A program made the position numbers and the translations under genes. A stretch of DNA of 37,738 nucleotides from Halioglobus japonicus. Its GTDB lineage: Bacteria > Pseudomonadota > Gammaproteobacteria > Pseudomonadales > Halieaceae. Of the stretch, positions 14,611 through 23,388 are shown one piece after another. The notes under the pieces were generated by a model. The model had not been told where the DNA came from, did not search any database, and saw only the letters and a list, made by a program, of their open reading frames with translations. How positions within the stretch are numbered: position 1 is the first letter of the stretch; every line of letters starts with the position of its first letter. The stretch covers positions 1 through 37,738 of the forward strand of contig CACSIL010000003.1 of NCBI GenBank assembly GCA_902705825.1. Direction: 5' to 3'.

Positions 14611-15207
14611 ATGGAAGTATCTACCATCATATTCTGGCTGCTGCCACTGGGCCTGGTCATCTACATCGTCACCATTTACAACTCGCTGGTGACACTCAAG
14701 AACCGCTATCTCAACGCGTTTTCGCAGATAGAAGTGCAACTGAAGCGACGCTACGACCTGATTCCCAACCTGGTCGAAACAGCCAAGGCCTATATGGCGC
14801 ATGAGCGCGAGACACTGGATGCGGTAATCTCCGCCCGCAATGATGCCGCCGCGATACTCAAGGCGATGGCCAATGGCAATGTCGGTTCAAGTGAGTTGGG
14901 CAAGCTGGCTGCGGCAGAGGGCTCCTTGCAGGGCGCACTGGGCAAGCTGAATGTCACCATGGAAGCCTACCCGGATTTGAAGGCCAATGAGAATATGCTG
15001 CAATTGTCCGAGGAGATCACGACAACAGAAAATCGCGTGGCATTTGCGCGCCAGGGCTTCAACGATGCAGTAATGGCCTACAACACTTATCGACAGAGCT
15101 TTCCCCCTGTTTTCTTCGCCGCAAAATTCGGCCATCCGGAAAATGCCACGCTGCTGGAATTTGAGGACTCGGCGCAAATTCAAACGCCGCCCAAGGTTTC
15201 TTTCTAA
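14611..15207 (+). CDS. lemA: LemA family protein (198 aa)
   Basis: A single N-terminal membrane helix (about residues 6 to 25) is followed by the long four-helix LemA domain with its family motifs YNSLVTLKNRYLNAFSQIEV, RRYDLIPNLVETAKAYMAHE, ENRVAFARQGFNDAVMAYNT and FPPVFFAAKFG. LemA proteins are membrane-tethered with the helical domain outside the cytoplasm in the usual model. Their biochemical role is not established, but they are often paired with M48-type proteases. Here the M48 gene follows 20 bases downstream, so the two probably form an operon, perhaps with the PqqD-like gene 49 bases upstream. Length and motifs are normal. Confidence 0.92.
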   Translation: MEVSTIIFWLLPLGLVIYIVTIYNSLVTLKNRYLNAFSQIEVQLKRRYDLIPNLVETAKAYMAHERETLDAVISARNDAAAILKAMANGNVGSSELGKLAAAEGSLQGALGKLNVTMEAYPDLKANENMLQLSEEITTTENRVAFARQGFNDAVMAYNTYRQSFPPVFFAAKFGHPENATLLEFEDSAQIQTPPKVSF

Positions 15208-15227
15208 CGCACTAATCTACTCATCAG

Positions 15228-17180
15228 ATGGATTTTTTTGCGCAGCAGGACCTCGCCCGGCGCAATACGCGCTGGCTGATCGTACTTTTTTTGCTGGCCG
15301 TTCTCGGGCTGGTAGTGCTGGCGAATGTCTTCGTCGCCGCGTATCTGTTCTACAGTCACGACTACAATATTTACAGCGGCAGTCGTGCAGGCCTGTCCGG
15401 CTTCCTCTCCTATTTTAGTTGGGAGCGATTCGGCACCATCGGGCTGGCCATCACCAGCACCATCGCCCTCGTCGTACTGGTCATGTGGATACGCCTGTCT
15501 ACAGGTGGCAAAACAGTGGCCGAGGGCATGGGAGGCACCCGCATTCTGCCGCAATCGAGAGATACTGCCGAGCGCCGTTGCCTCAACGTTGTCGAGGAGA
15601 TGGCCCTGGCGGCGAATATGCCCGTGCCAGCGGTCTATGTGCTGAACGACGAGCGTGGTATCAACGCCTTCGCCGCGGGCATTACACCGGCCGATGCGGT
15701 GGTGGCGGTAACACGTGGTGCGATAGAACACCTCAAGCGTCATGAGTTGCAGGGCGTAATCGCCCACGAATTCAGCCACATACTCAACGGCGATATGCGC
15801 CTTAATATACGCTTGGCTGCAGTGCTCAAGGGCATCACTTTTATCGGTGATGTCGGCCAACTGCTGCTGCGCAGCGGCTCTCGAATTCGCTCCGGTGAGA
15901 GTAGCAAACGCGGCGGTAATGCCCTACCACTGCTGGGCCTGGCCCTGTGGCTGTTCGGTCTGCTCGGCGGGCTTGCGGCCGGCTTCATCAAAGCTGCCAT
16001 CTCACGCCAGAAAGAGTATCTGGCAGATGCCAGTGCTGTGCAGTTCACACGCAGCGCAGATGGAATTGGCAGTGCGCTCAAGGTGATAGGCGGTTATATA
16101 CCGGGCACACTGGTACACGCCGCGCGAGCGACCGAGATGTCCCATATCTTTTTCGGGCAAATCACGCACCGGCTATGGCAGGTTTTCGCCACCCATCCAC
16201 CACTGCGAGAACGTATTATGCGGGTGGACCCGCAGTGGGATGGCCAGTACATCCAACGCAAACCCTCGCGCTACAACTGGCAACAAAAGGCTGCAGCGGC
16301 CGAGGCAGGTGTCGGTCGCGCCGCCATCGTGGCCGCGTCCATCGCGGGGGCGCTGGCTGATACCCCTGAGCCGCACGCGCAAGAAGACGCAGATTTTGAG
16401 GCAGACCCCGATCAACTGGAGCGGGAAACAGCTGCAAAACAGGATATTCCACTGGTGTATGTGCAACACAGTCACGATCCGCTGGGCGCGCAAGCGCTGG
16501 TGTTCGCCCTGCTGGTAGACCAGGACCCGGCGCTGCACCAGGCGCAACTGGACATTATCGCCGAGACCCAGATAGCCGGCCTGGAGTTGCTGACGCACAC
16601 ATTACACCCAGGTGTTCACGCGCTGGGCGCACCGCGTCGCCTGCCACTGCTGGAACTGTGCCTGCCAGCACTCAAGGCAATGTCTGCCGACCAGTACAAG
16701 GTCTTCAAGCGCTGCCTACTGCAATTGATACAGGCGGACAAACATATTGCACTGCATGAGTGGTGCCTGTATCAACTGGTGCGCCATTATCTCGACCCCG
16801 AGTTCATCAGGACAAAACCCAGTCGGGCGCGCTATCGCAAACTGAAGCAAGTGGTGTCACCGGCGCGATCTGTGTTGTCGCTGTTGGCACATGCCGGTAG
16901 CGGCGAGCCCGAGGCCGTGTTCCGGTTGGGCGCAGATACGCTGGGCTTTACCGAGCTCACACTACTGCCGCCGCAGGACTGCAGCATTAAGGCGTTCTCC
17001 CGCGCGGTGCACACTCTGGCGGATTGCTACCCCCTGTTGAAACCGCGCCTGCTGAAGGCTATGACGCTGGCTGCCAGCAGCGACGGTATTTTGAGCGCGG
17101 TTGAATGGGAAATTATTGCAAGCATCGCAGCAGTGATGGATTGTCCGTTGCCCACCCCCACGTCCGAGCGCGCAGAATAA
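15228..17180 (+). CDS. M48 family membrane metalloprotease with a TerB-like C-terminal region (650 aa)
   Basis: Two membrane helices (about residues 16 to 40 and 70 to 90) precede an M48/HtpX-like zincin domain with HEFSH at 180 to 184 and the third zinc ligand Glu in QKEYLADASAVQF (about 263 to 275). Two further hydrophobic segments lie near 205 and 245. The C-terminal ~350 residues are not part of HtpX. They carry two short stretches resembling TerB-like acidic helices: ADKHIALHEWCLYQL and, near the end, SDGILSAVEWEIIASIAAVM. The enzyme probably degrades membrane or envelope proteins. It follows lemA closely, a common pairing. The assignment of the tail as TerB-like is by eye and less sure than the protease domain. 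Confidence 0.88.
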   Translation: MDFFAQQDLARRNTRWLIVLFLLAVLGLVVLANVFVAAYLFYSHDYNIYSGSRAGLSGFLSYFSWERFGTIGLAITSTIALVVLVMWIRLSTGGKTVAEGMGGTRILPQSRDTAERRCLNVVEEMALAANMPVPAVYVLNDERGINAFAAGITPADAVVAVTRGAIEHLKRHELQGVIAHEFSHILNGDMRLNIRLAAVLKGITFIGDVGQLLLRSGSRIRSGESSKRGGNALPLLGLALWLFGLLGGLAAGFIKAAISRQKEYLADASAVQFTRSADGIGSALKVIGGYIPGTLVHAARATEMSHIFFGQITHRLWQVFATHPPLRERIMRVDPQWDGQYIQRKPSRYNWQQKAAAAEAGVGRAAIVAASIAGALADTPEPHAQEDADFEADPDQLERETAAKQDIPLVYVQHSHDPLGAQALVFALLVDQDPALHQAQLDIIAETQIAGLELLTHTLHPGVHALGAPRRLPLLELCLPALKAMSADQYKVFKRCLLQLIQADKHIALHEWCLYQLVRHYLDPEFIRTKPSRARYRKLKQVVSPARSVLSLLAHAGSGEPEAVFRLGADTLGFTELTLLPPQDCSIKAFSRAVHTLADCYPLLKPRLLKAMTLAASSDGILSAVEWEIIASIAAVMDCPLPTPTSERAE

Positions 17181-17336
17181 CCAAATCCGGGCAACTGCCT
17201 GCAGCCGCTTTCACATCGCTGAATGTGTGCTACTTTTAAATAGACCGCTGGCAAGCACAGAACGTCGTATAGTGTTTTCTGCGTAGGCTCATATGCCAGG
17301 CGGCAAACTGTATCTAAAAACCACAACAAGGATGTT

Positions 17337-17738
17337 ATGGCTATGGATCAATCACTCCTGTCGAACAACGGTTGGGATGACACCCTTCCACCGCCCGAAA
17401 AACCCGCCTATCTGGCACTTTCCCGCACCACTGACCGCGTACTGCAAATTCTGCTCGGCGGCGATCTCGCCCGCTTGCGCGCCGATTCCGTTGCGGAATC
17501 TCTGGGCATGAGCAGCACCACATTGCGCCGACGTTTGCGTGCAGATCATACCTGCTACCAGTTTTTACTGGATCGCGCGCGGCAGTATCGCTGTGAGCAG
17601 GTGCTGCGCAAGATGTGGCGGCCGGGAAAGTGCCTCGCCGATGAACTGGGCTATCTGGAGGTCAATAGCTTTTACCGCGCGTTTCGCCGCTGGACCGGTG
17701 TGAGTTACAGCGAATACAAGCTCAAGCACGCCCTCTGA
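17337..17738 (+). CDS. AraC-type DNA-binding domain protein (133 aa)
   Basis: The C-terminal ~95 residues form a complete AraC/XylS double helix-turn-helix: first helix-turn-helix DSVAESLGMSSTTLRRRLRA, second CLADELGYLEVNSFYRAFRR, then WTGVSYSEYK. The N-terminal ~35 residues are too short to be a sensor domain, so this is a stand-alone DNA-binding protein similar in plan to MarA/SoxS. AAGGA at 17328 to 17332 suits ATG 17337; ATG 17343 is an alternative. It follows the M48 gene by 156 bases and is closed by a strong terminator at 17799. Its target is unknown. I see no truncated sensor domain upstream, so it is probably naturally short. Confidence 0.82.
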   Translation: MAMDQSLLSNNGWDDTLPPPEKPAYLALSRTTDRVLQILLGGDLARLRADSVAESLGMSSTTLRRRLRADHTCYQFLLDRARQYRCEQVLRKMWRPGKCLADELGYLEVNSFYRAFRRWTGVSYSEYKLKHAL

Positions 17739-17798
17739 GTTTGGTCGCCAGCAGTGGCGGAGGCTCCACCCGTCGCCGGCTGCCACTGCCGACCACTT

Positions 17799-17834
17799 GG
17801 TGTCCTGGCCAGCCAAGGCCAGGACACCCTTTTT
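17799..17834 (+). terminator. Strong rho-independent terminator after the AraC-type gene
   Basis: GGTGTCCTGGCC (17799 to 17810) and GGCCAGGACACC (17817 to 17828) form a perfect 12-bp stem with loop AGCCAA, followed by CTTTTT. It closes rightward transcription 60 bases after the AraC-type stop codon. It also lies just past the end of the leftward ElyC-like gene, though on that strand it has no T-run. Confidence 0.92.
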
Positions 17835-17899
17835 CGCTGCAACACGCAGTGTGTGCGAGCAACAGCGCGATCATCTCTATAGGGCGGTCATAGGGCGGG

Positions 17900-18667
17900 T
17901 CACAACCAGCCGCGCCAACGATACACCCAGTAGCCCACGATTTCGTGCAGCGCATCTGTACTCTGGTGAAGATTGCTGACAGTCGGCAACCAGTTCGGCA
18001 AAATCTGCGGCATTGCCAGCCGCTGGTAATCGGTTGGTGCCGGCACAACATCGAGGCCCTGAGCCTCGAAAAGTGCCAGCGATCGGCGCATATGGTAGGC
18101 CGAGGTTACCAACAGTATCCGCTCCATCCCCTGCGCTTTGAGAAGCTGCGCCGTGTGCACCGCGTTGTCGTGGGTATTGCGGCTGGCATTTTCCAGCAGT
18201 ACATACTGCCCGGGAACCCCCATCACCTCGAGCAGGTCTTTCATCTGCTCCGCTTCCGTGCGCGCGCCAACGACACCACCCCCGGTCAAGACGATCAACG
18301 GTGCCTTACCGGCTTTAAACAGAGCAACTGCGTATACCAGGCGGTCGGCGTGCTGATTGAGATCGGGCAGCGCGCCTATATGCGTATCCCCGCGCATGGC
18401 ACCGCCGAGCAACACGATAGCATCGGCAGGTGCAATAACGGCCATATCCCGCGGCACAAACTCGCGCTCCAGTGTTCCGGTAATAAAGCTGGCAAACAAG
18501 GAGGTGGAACATAAGTACAGCCATCCAAAGGCCAGTACCAATGTGTAGAAACTGCTTCTCGTCCACTGCATCCGCGAAAACACCAGCGCTACCACGCCCA
18601 GAAGCAGACTCATGCTCAGCGGGTAGATTAGCAGTGACAGTAGTTTTACCAGTGTAAAATCCATCAT
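17900..18667 (-). CDS. ElyC/YdcF-like DUF218 membrane protein (255 aa)
   Basis: Two N-terminal membrane helices (about residues 8 to 31 and 38 to 62) are followed by a periplasmic DUF218 domain with its motifs DAIVLLGGAM, ADRLVYAVALFKAGKAPLIV, LTGGGV, EAEQMKDLLEVMGVP, LENASRNTHDNAVHTAQLL, ERILLVTSAYHMRRSLALFE. ElyC-type proteins take part in envelope biogenesis, linked in E. coli to peptidoglycan and enterobacterial common antigen metabolism. The enzymatic activity is not settled. It lies 88 bases downstream of galE in the same direction, at the edge of the exopolysaccharide locus. Length matches the family. Confidence 0.88.
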   Translation of the reverse strand: MMDFTLVKLLSLLIYPLSMSLLLGVVALVFSRMQWTRSSFYTLVLAFGWLYLCSTSLFASFITGTLEREFVPRDMAVIAPADAIVLLGGAMRGDTHIGALPDLNQHADRLVYAVALFKAGKAPLIVLTGGGVVGARTEAEQMKDLLEVMGVPGQYVLLENASRNTHDNAVHTAQLLKAQGMERILLVTSAYHMRRSLALFEAQGLDVVPAPTDYQRLAMPQILPNWLPTVSNLHQSTDALHEIVGYWVYRWRGWL

Positions 18668-18755
18668 CCAGCACCTGTGATATCAGGGTGTATTACTGCC
18701 CTGGAGGTATTCATCGTTGCAGAAACAAGGTGATTCGAGGAATCCACACTGAGCG

Positions 18756-19772
18756 TCAGGCGTATCCCCTGGGGTTACCCGATTGCCAACGCCATGCATC
18801 CTCACACATTTGCGTCAGATCACGCGACGCTTTCCACTGCAATAACTCCTCTGCCAAAGCAGGATCAGCCCAGCAGGTAGCAATATCGCCGGGGCGACGA
18901 TCCACAATTTCATAGGGAACTGGCCGCCCACTGACGCGCTCAAAGGCACCCACCATCTCCAGCACCGATACGCCGTTACCCGTGCCGAGATTGATTGTGT
19001 GCAGACCGCGTTCGCGACGAATATAGTCCAGCGCAACCACATGCCCCTCAACCAGATCCATAACGTGGATATAGTCGCGAACGCCGGTGCCATCGGGTGT
19101 TGAATAATCATCGCCAAAGACAAACAGCTTCTCTCGCTTGCCTACCGCCACCTGTGCGACAAATGGCATTAGATTGTTGGGCGTACCCTGAGGGTCCTCC
19201 CCTATCCGCCCGCTGGCGTGTGCCCCCACCGGATTGAAATAACGCAATCGACCAATACTCCAATCCGGGTTCGCCGCGTGCCAGTCCGCGAGGATTTGCT
19301 CCACCATCAGCTTGGTGCGGCCATAGGGATTCGTCGGGCCTAACGCGAAGTCCTCGCGTATGGGCACCGAAACGGGATCGCCATATACGGTGGCAGACGA
19401 TGAGAACACCAGATTTCGCACCCCGGCATGCTGCATCGCAGCCAGCAGCACCAGTGAGCCCGTCACATTGTTATCGTAGTACTGAAGGGGCTGCTCGACG
19501 GATTCACCCACGGCCTTAAGTCCGGCAAAATGCAGCACGGCATCGATCTGCTGCTCTTTGAAAAGCAGATCAAGACACTCCCGATCCCTGATATCGCCGC
19601 GCTTGAAAATCGGCGATACTCCACAGATATCCTCCACTCGCTGCAGTGCAACCAGACTGCTATTACACAGGTTGTCGAGCACCACCACCTTGTGCCCGGC
19701 TTCAATCAACGCGACACAGGCGTGACTGCCTATGTAACCAGCACCACCAGTCACCAATACAGTACCGGCCAT
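18756..19772 (-). CDS. galE: UDP-glucose 4-epimerase
   Basis: This interconverts UDP-glucose and UDP-galactose in the cytoplasm. It begins MAGTVLVTGGAGYIGSHACV with the NAD-binding GxxGxxG loop. It has the catalytic Ser/Tyr-Lys set (SSSATVYGDP, then NPYGRTKLMVEQIL) and GalE signatures (RYFNPVGAHASGRIGEDPQG, GTGVRDYIHVMDLVEGHV). ATG 19772 is chosen over the longer frame at 19790 because CAAGGAA sits upstream at good spacing and the family starts here. It is divergent from the UDP-glucuronate 4-epimerase gene across 170 bases and probably feeds UDP-galactose to the exopolysaccharide locus. Confidence 0.95.
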   Translation of the reverse strand: MAGTVLVTGGAGYIGSHACVALIEAGHKVVVLDNLCNSSLVALQRVEDICGVSPIFKRGDIRDRECLDLLFKEQQIDAVLHFAGLKAVGESVEQPLQYYDNNVTGSLVLLAAMQHAGVRNLVFSSSATVYGDPVSVPIREDFALGPTNPYGRTKLMVEQILADWHAANPDWSIGRLRYFNPVGAHASGRIGEDPQGTPNNLMPFVAQVAVGKREKLFVFGDDYSTPDGTGVRDYIHVMDLVEGHVVALDYIRRERGLHTINLGTGNGVSVLEMVGAFERVSGRPVPYEIVDRRPGDIATCWADPALAEELLQWKASRDLTQMCEDAWRWQSGNPRGYA

Positions 19773-19942
19773 AGTATTTATTCCTTGCAATATTCACTCC
19801 TGATAATGAAGAGTATAACTGATTCGGCGAGGGTGGAAGCGCTGCCAGCCTGCGCTGCGGCAAGCGGGCTGGACGATGCGATGCAAATGCGCAGAAAACA
19901 ATCTATCATGCGCATCCAGGCTAGCGAACTAGAGTCATTTTC

Positions 19943-20959
19943 ATGCATATACTTGTCACCGGCGCTGCCGGCTTTATCGGCTATCATCTCAGCGAAAAGC
20001 TACTGGCGCGTGGCGATGCTGTTACCGGCCTCGACAACCTGAACGACTATTATGATGTCAGCCTGAAAGAGGCGCGGCTGGCCAGATTGCAGGGGCTGCC
20101 CGGGTTCAATTTCGTAAAGGCTGACCTGCAGGACCGCGCTGCGATGGAGGCCCTGTTTTCCGCGAATGCCTTCGATGCTGTTATAAATCTGGCAGCGCAG
20201 GCCGGTGTGCGCTACTCGCTGGAGAATCCGCACACCTATATTGACAGTAATATTGTGGGTTTCACTAACATTCTGGAATGTTGTCGGCATCACAATATCG
20301 GCCACCTGGTGTACGCCAGCAGCAGCTCTGTCTACGGTATGAACAGCTCAATGCCCTTTTCCGTACACGACAACGTAGACCATCCGATCTCTCTCTACGC
20401 GGCGAGCAAGAAGGCCAATGAGCTGATGGCCCATACCTATTCTCACCTGTTTGGCGTTCCCACCACAGGGTTGAGGTTCTTTACTGTCTACGGCCCCTGG
20501 GGCCGACCCGATATGGCGCTTTTCCTGTTCACCAAAGCCATTCTTGCCGGAGAACCCATCAAGGTGTTCAACAACGGCAATATGCAGCGCGACTTTACCT
20601 ACATCGATGATATCGTCGAGGGCATTATCCGAATCACAGACAAACCGGCCACAGCCAATACGGCATGGGATTCCGCCTACCCGGACCCGGGCACCAGCAG
20701 TGCACCCTATCGACTGTATAATATCGGTAACAGTAAGCCGGTATTATTGACTGACTTTATCGAAGCTATCGAAAACGCATTGGGGCAGACCGCAAAACGG
20801 GACCTTCTGCCGATGCAACCCGGAGATGTCGCTGCCACCTATGCTGACATTGAGGATCTGATAGAAGATGTCGACTATCAGCCCCAGACCACAGTACAGG
20901 ATGGCATCAATAATTTCGTAGCATGGTATCTGGAACATATGCATAAGGAAGAGTCATGA
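19943..20959 (+). CDS. UDP-glucuronate 4-epimerase-like NAD-dependent epimerase (338 aa)
   Basis: An extended short-chain dehydrogenase: [20 protein letters not shown] with the Gly-rich NAD loop, [11 protein letters not shown], and the catalytic [15 protein letters not shown] (Tyr-x3-Lys). The segment [20 protein letters not shown] is characteristic of the CapI/LspL-type UDP-glucuronate 4-epimerases that make UDP-galacturonate. The next gene encodes UDP-glucose dehydrogenase, overlapping by 4 bases, which produces the substrate UDP-glucuronate, so the pair converts UDP-glucose to UDP-galacturonate. Family placement is good; exact substrate is inferred from signature and neighbour. It is the first gene of the rightward arm of the exopolysaccharide locus. 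Confidence 0.88.
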   Translation: MHILVTGAAGFIGYHLSEKLLARGDAVTGLDNLNDYYDVSLKEARLARLQGLPGFNFVKADLQDRAAMEALFSANAFDAVINLAAQAGVRYSLENPHTYIDSNIVGFTNILECCRHHNIGHLVYASSSSVYGMNSSMPFSVHDNVDHPISLYAASKKANELMAHTYSHLFGVPTTGLRFFTVYGPWGRPDMALFLFTKAILAGEPIKVFNNGNMQRDFTYIDDIVEGIIRITDKPATANTAWDSAYPDPGTSSAPYRLYNIGNSKPVLLTDFIEAIENALGQTAKRDLLPMQPGDVAATYADIEDLIEDVDYQPQTTVQDGINNFVAWYLEHMHKEES

Positions 20960-22260
20960 ATGTTGTAATGATCGGCGCCGGCTACGTGGGGCTGGTCTCC
21001 GGCGCCTGTTTCGCAGAGTTCGGAGCCAATGTCACTTGCCTGGATGTGGACCAGGGCAAAATTGAGGCCCTTGAAAGCGGCAAAATACCCATCTACGAGC
21101 CGGGCCTGGATGAGCTGGTAAAGCGGAATGTGCAAGCCGGCCGGCTGAGCTTTTCAACCCAGTTCAAAGATTCGATCGGCGACGCCGACCTCGTCTTCAT
21201 TGCAGTCGGCACGCCGACGCGCCGCGGAGACGGACACGCAGATCTCAAGTATGTCTATGCGGCAGCCACCCAAATCGCACAGTACCTCAAGGGCTACACC
21301 CTGATCGTGGATAAATCCACGGTGCCAGTGGGCACCGCCCGCGAGGTCAAACGCGTCATTGCAAAAACCAATCCCGAGGCTGACTTTGATGTCGCCTCAA
21401 ATCCCGAGTTCCTGAGAGAGGGCTCGGCAATCAACGACTTCATGCGGCCCGACCGTGTGGTGCTGGGTGTGGAGACGGCGCGTGCTGAAACTCTGCTGCG
21501 TGAACTGTACCGCCCACTCTATTTGATCGAGGCCCCATTCCTGATCACCGATCTGGAAAGCGCCGAAATTACCAAGTACGCAGCCAATGCCTTCCTGGCG
21601 ACAAAAATCAGCTTTATCAACGAAGTCGCGCAGCTATGCGAGAAAACCGGTGCTGATGTCAGCGCTGTCGCGCGCGGTATGGGTCTGGATGGTCGTATCG
21701 GCAAAAAGTTTTTGCACGCTGGCCCGGGTTATGGCGGCTCCTGCTTCCCCAAGGACACCCAGGCTATGATCCGCATGGCCCAGGACGCGGGAACCTCAAG
21801 CCGTATAGTAGAAGCCGTAGTCGCGGCGAATGCTGCGCAAAAGTCTCTTATGGTAAGCAAAATTCAGGCGGCACTCGGTGGCAGCGTGGCAGACAAGACA
21901 ATCGCCGTACTGGGATTGACATTCAAACCCGAAACCGACGATATGCGCGATGCCCCTTCGCTGACAATATTGCCTGCGCTGGTTGAAAAAGGCGCGCTCA
22001 TCAAGGCGCATGATCCACACGGGATGGAGGAGGCAGCAAAAGAACTTCCCGCAGCCGTTGAGTACGCCGACGATATAGACGATGTCGTGCGAGATGCAGA
22101 TGCCATTGTGCTGATGACGGAGTGGAACCTGTACCGTGGGCTGGATCTCAGCCACATCAAAACCCTTATGCGCGGTGATGTTTTTGTCGATCTGCGCAAC
22201 GTGTATGAAAAGCAGTGGATGCAGGAACGCGGGTTCAAATACAGTTGCGTGGGGCGTTAA
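20956..22260 (+). CDS. ugd: UDP-glucose 6-dehydrogenase (434 aa)
   Basis: This oxidises UDP-glucose to UDP-glucuronate using two NAD+. The sequence has the N-terminal NAD loop ([20 protein letters not shown]), [31 protein letters not shown], and the catalytic Cys motif [16 protein letters not shown] (about residues 257 to 272). The C-terminal nucleotide-binding half is complete ([16 protein letters not shown]). The ATG overlaps the stop of the epimerase gene (ATGA), so translation is coupled. It supplies uronic acid precursors for the polysaccharide encoded around it. Confidence 0.96.
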   Translation: MNVVMIGAGYVGLVSGACFAEFGANVTCLDVDQGKIEALESGKIPIYEPGLDELVKRNVQAGRLSFSTQFKDSIGDADLVFIAVGTPTRRGDGHADLKYVYAAATQIAQYLKGYTLIVDKSTVPVGTAREVKRVIAKTNPEADFDVASNPEFLREGSAINDFMRPDRVVLGVETARAETLLRELYRPLYLIEAPFLITDLESAEITKYAANAFLATKISFINEVAQLCEKTGADVSAVARGMGLDGRIGKKFLHAGPGYGGSCFPKDTQAMIRMAQDAGTSSRIVEAVVAANAAQKSLMVSKIQAALGGSVADKTIAVLGLTFKPETDDMRDAPSLTILPALVEKGALIKAHDPHGMEEAAKELPAAVEYADDIDDVVRDADAIVLMTEWNLYRGLDLSHIKTLMRGDVFVDLRNVYEKQWMQERGFKYSCVGR

Positions 22261-22287
22261 GCCGTTGCATCGCGTGGCTGTTTTTTG

Positions 22288-23361
22288 ATGCCATCAAACT
22301 GGACTGCGTTTCAGGCACTGTGCCGAATAATCGGCGGTCTGGATAGCACAGCACTACAGCTTGCTATTGATGCGCGTCTGATGCCACAGGTTATCTCGCT
22401 TGCGACCGCCAGTGACGTCCTTCCCGCGCTGGCTATTCGCTGTTATGAGCAGCCTGATCTCGCCAGTACCCTCACCGATCGCGATACCCTGTATCTGCGC
22501 GAGGCGTTACTGGAGAATACTCAACGCAATATGCGCATTGTCACGCAGAGCATCAAGTTGATTCAGACACTCAACGCTGCCGGCATCAAGCCATTGTTGC
22601 TCAAAGGCACCGCACAACTATTGACGCTGAACCGGGAAAGACCGGGGTTCCGTAAACAGGCGGATATCGATCTGATCGTGCCACCCGCGTCATTGCAGGC
22701 TGCAGGCGAGGCACTGCAGGCAGATGGTTATGACTTTTACCGCCGTAACAGGCCTTTCGAAGTACACCCAGGGCTTGCGGCGGATACACCTGCGGCGATC
22801 AGCGCCAGTGCGGCGCACCATCATCTCCCCCCTCTGGTAAAGCGCGATCAGGTCGCTTTTGTGGAAGTACACCGGCACTTTTTACCAAGACGTTTTCAGA
22901 ACCAGAATCCTCTGGAACCGTTTTTTGAAAGCGCGAGCGAACAGCAGATTAACGGCGCCACCTTCCTGATGCCATCGACAGAGAATCAGATCATCCATAT
23001 CGTGCTGGGAAAACTGCTTCACGACGGTTATCTGACCGGCCGCAAACTGCCACTGCGCGAGGCCTGTGACTACATCGATCTGGTGGCAGCATCGCGCGGC
23101 ACTTTCGACAGCAGCGTGGTCATGGCGCACTGCAAAGAGGCATTCTGTATCTTCGACCAACTCGTCACCGAGTTGATGGGACACCAGAGCACCCGCCCGA
23201 CCCACGCCAGTTCCAATGTACGCCGTCGAATCGGGTTGATGCGCCTGCGCTACAACTCTGCCACCGCGGCAAAACTTCTGGATACCTATACCAGAGTTCG
23301 ACATCTGGGCTACTCGATGCGGTACAGCCCGTCAAAGCTTGCAAGGTACCTGCGTCGATGA
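22288..23361 (+). CDS. Nucleotidyltransferase family protein, NTP_transf_5-like (357 aa)
   Basis: The central motif KPLLLKGTAQLLTLNRERPG followed by RKQADIDLIVPPASLQAAGE (about residues 107 to 150) is the active-site region of the uncharacterised nucleotidyltransferase group PF14907. It has an LKG loop and the metal-binding Asp-x-Asp in DIDLIV. The rest is mostly helical. This family's substrate is unknown. Homologues occur in exopolysaccharide clusters with HprK-related and PqqD-like proteins, and in some lasso-peptide clusters. Here it lies between ugd (27 bases upstream) and the flippase gene, so it is probably co-transcribed with them. The frame opens at a TTG at 22285, and ATG at 22288 is the likelier start though its ribosome binding site is poor. 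Confidence 0.78.
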   Translation: MPSNWTAFQALCRIIGGLDSTALQLAIDARLMPQVISLATASDVLPALAIRCYEQPDLASTLTDRDTLYLREALLENTQRNMRIVTQSIKLIQTLNAAGIKPLLLKGTAQLLTLNRERPGFRKQADIDLIVPPASLQAAGEALQADGYDFYRRNRPFEVHPGLAADTPAAISASAAHHHLPPLVKRDQVAFVEVHRHFLPRRFQNQNPLEPFFESASEQQINGATFLMPSTENQIIHIVLGKLLHDGYLTGRKLPLREACDYIDLVAASRGTFDSSVVMAHCKEAFCIFDQLVTELMGHQSTRPTHASSNVRRRIGLMRLRYNSATAAKLLDTYTRVRHLGYSMRYSPSKLARYLRR

Positions 23362-23388
23362 CGGTTCCAAATCTGTTAAGGTTCGCCA

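Noticed and set aside
15204..15860. Leftward open frame (218 codons) opposite the M48 gene
   Set aside because: Antisense shadow of the conserved membrane and zincin domains; composition typical of a complementary frame.
17205..17235. CACAT/ATGTG hairpin after the M48 gene
   Set aside because: A 5-bp stem followed by a mixed sequence rather than a T-run; probably chance.
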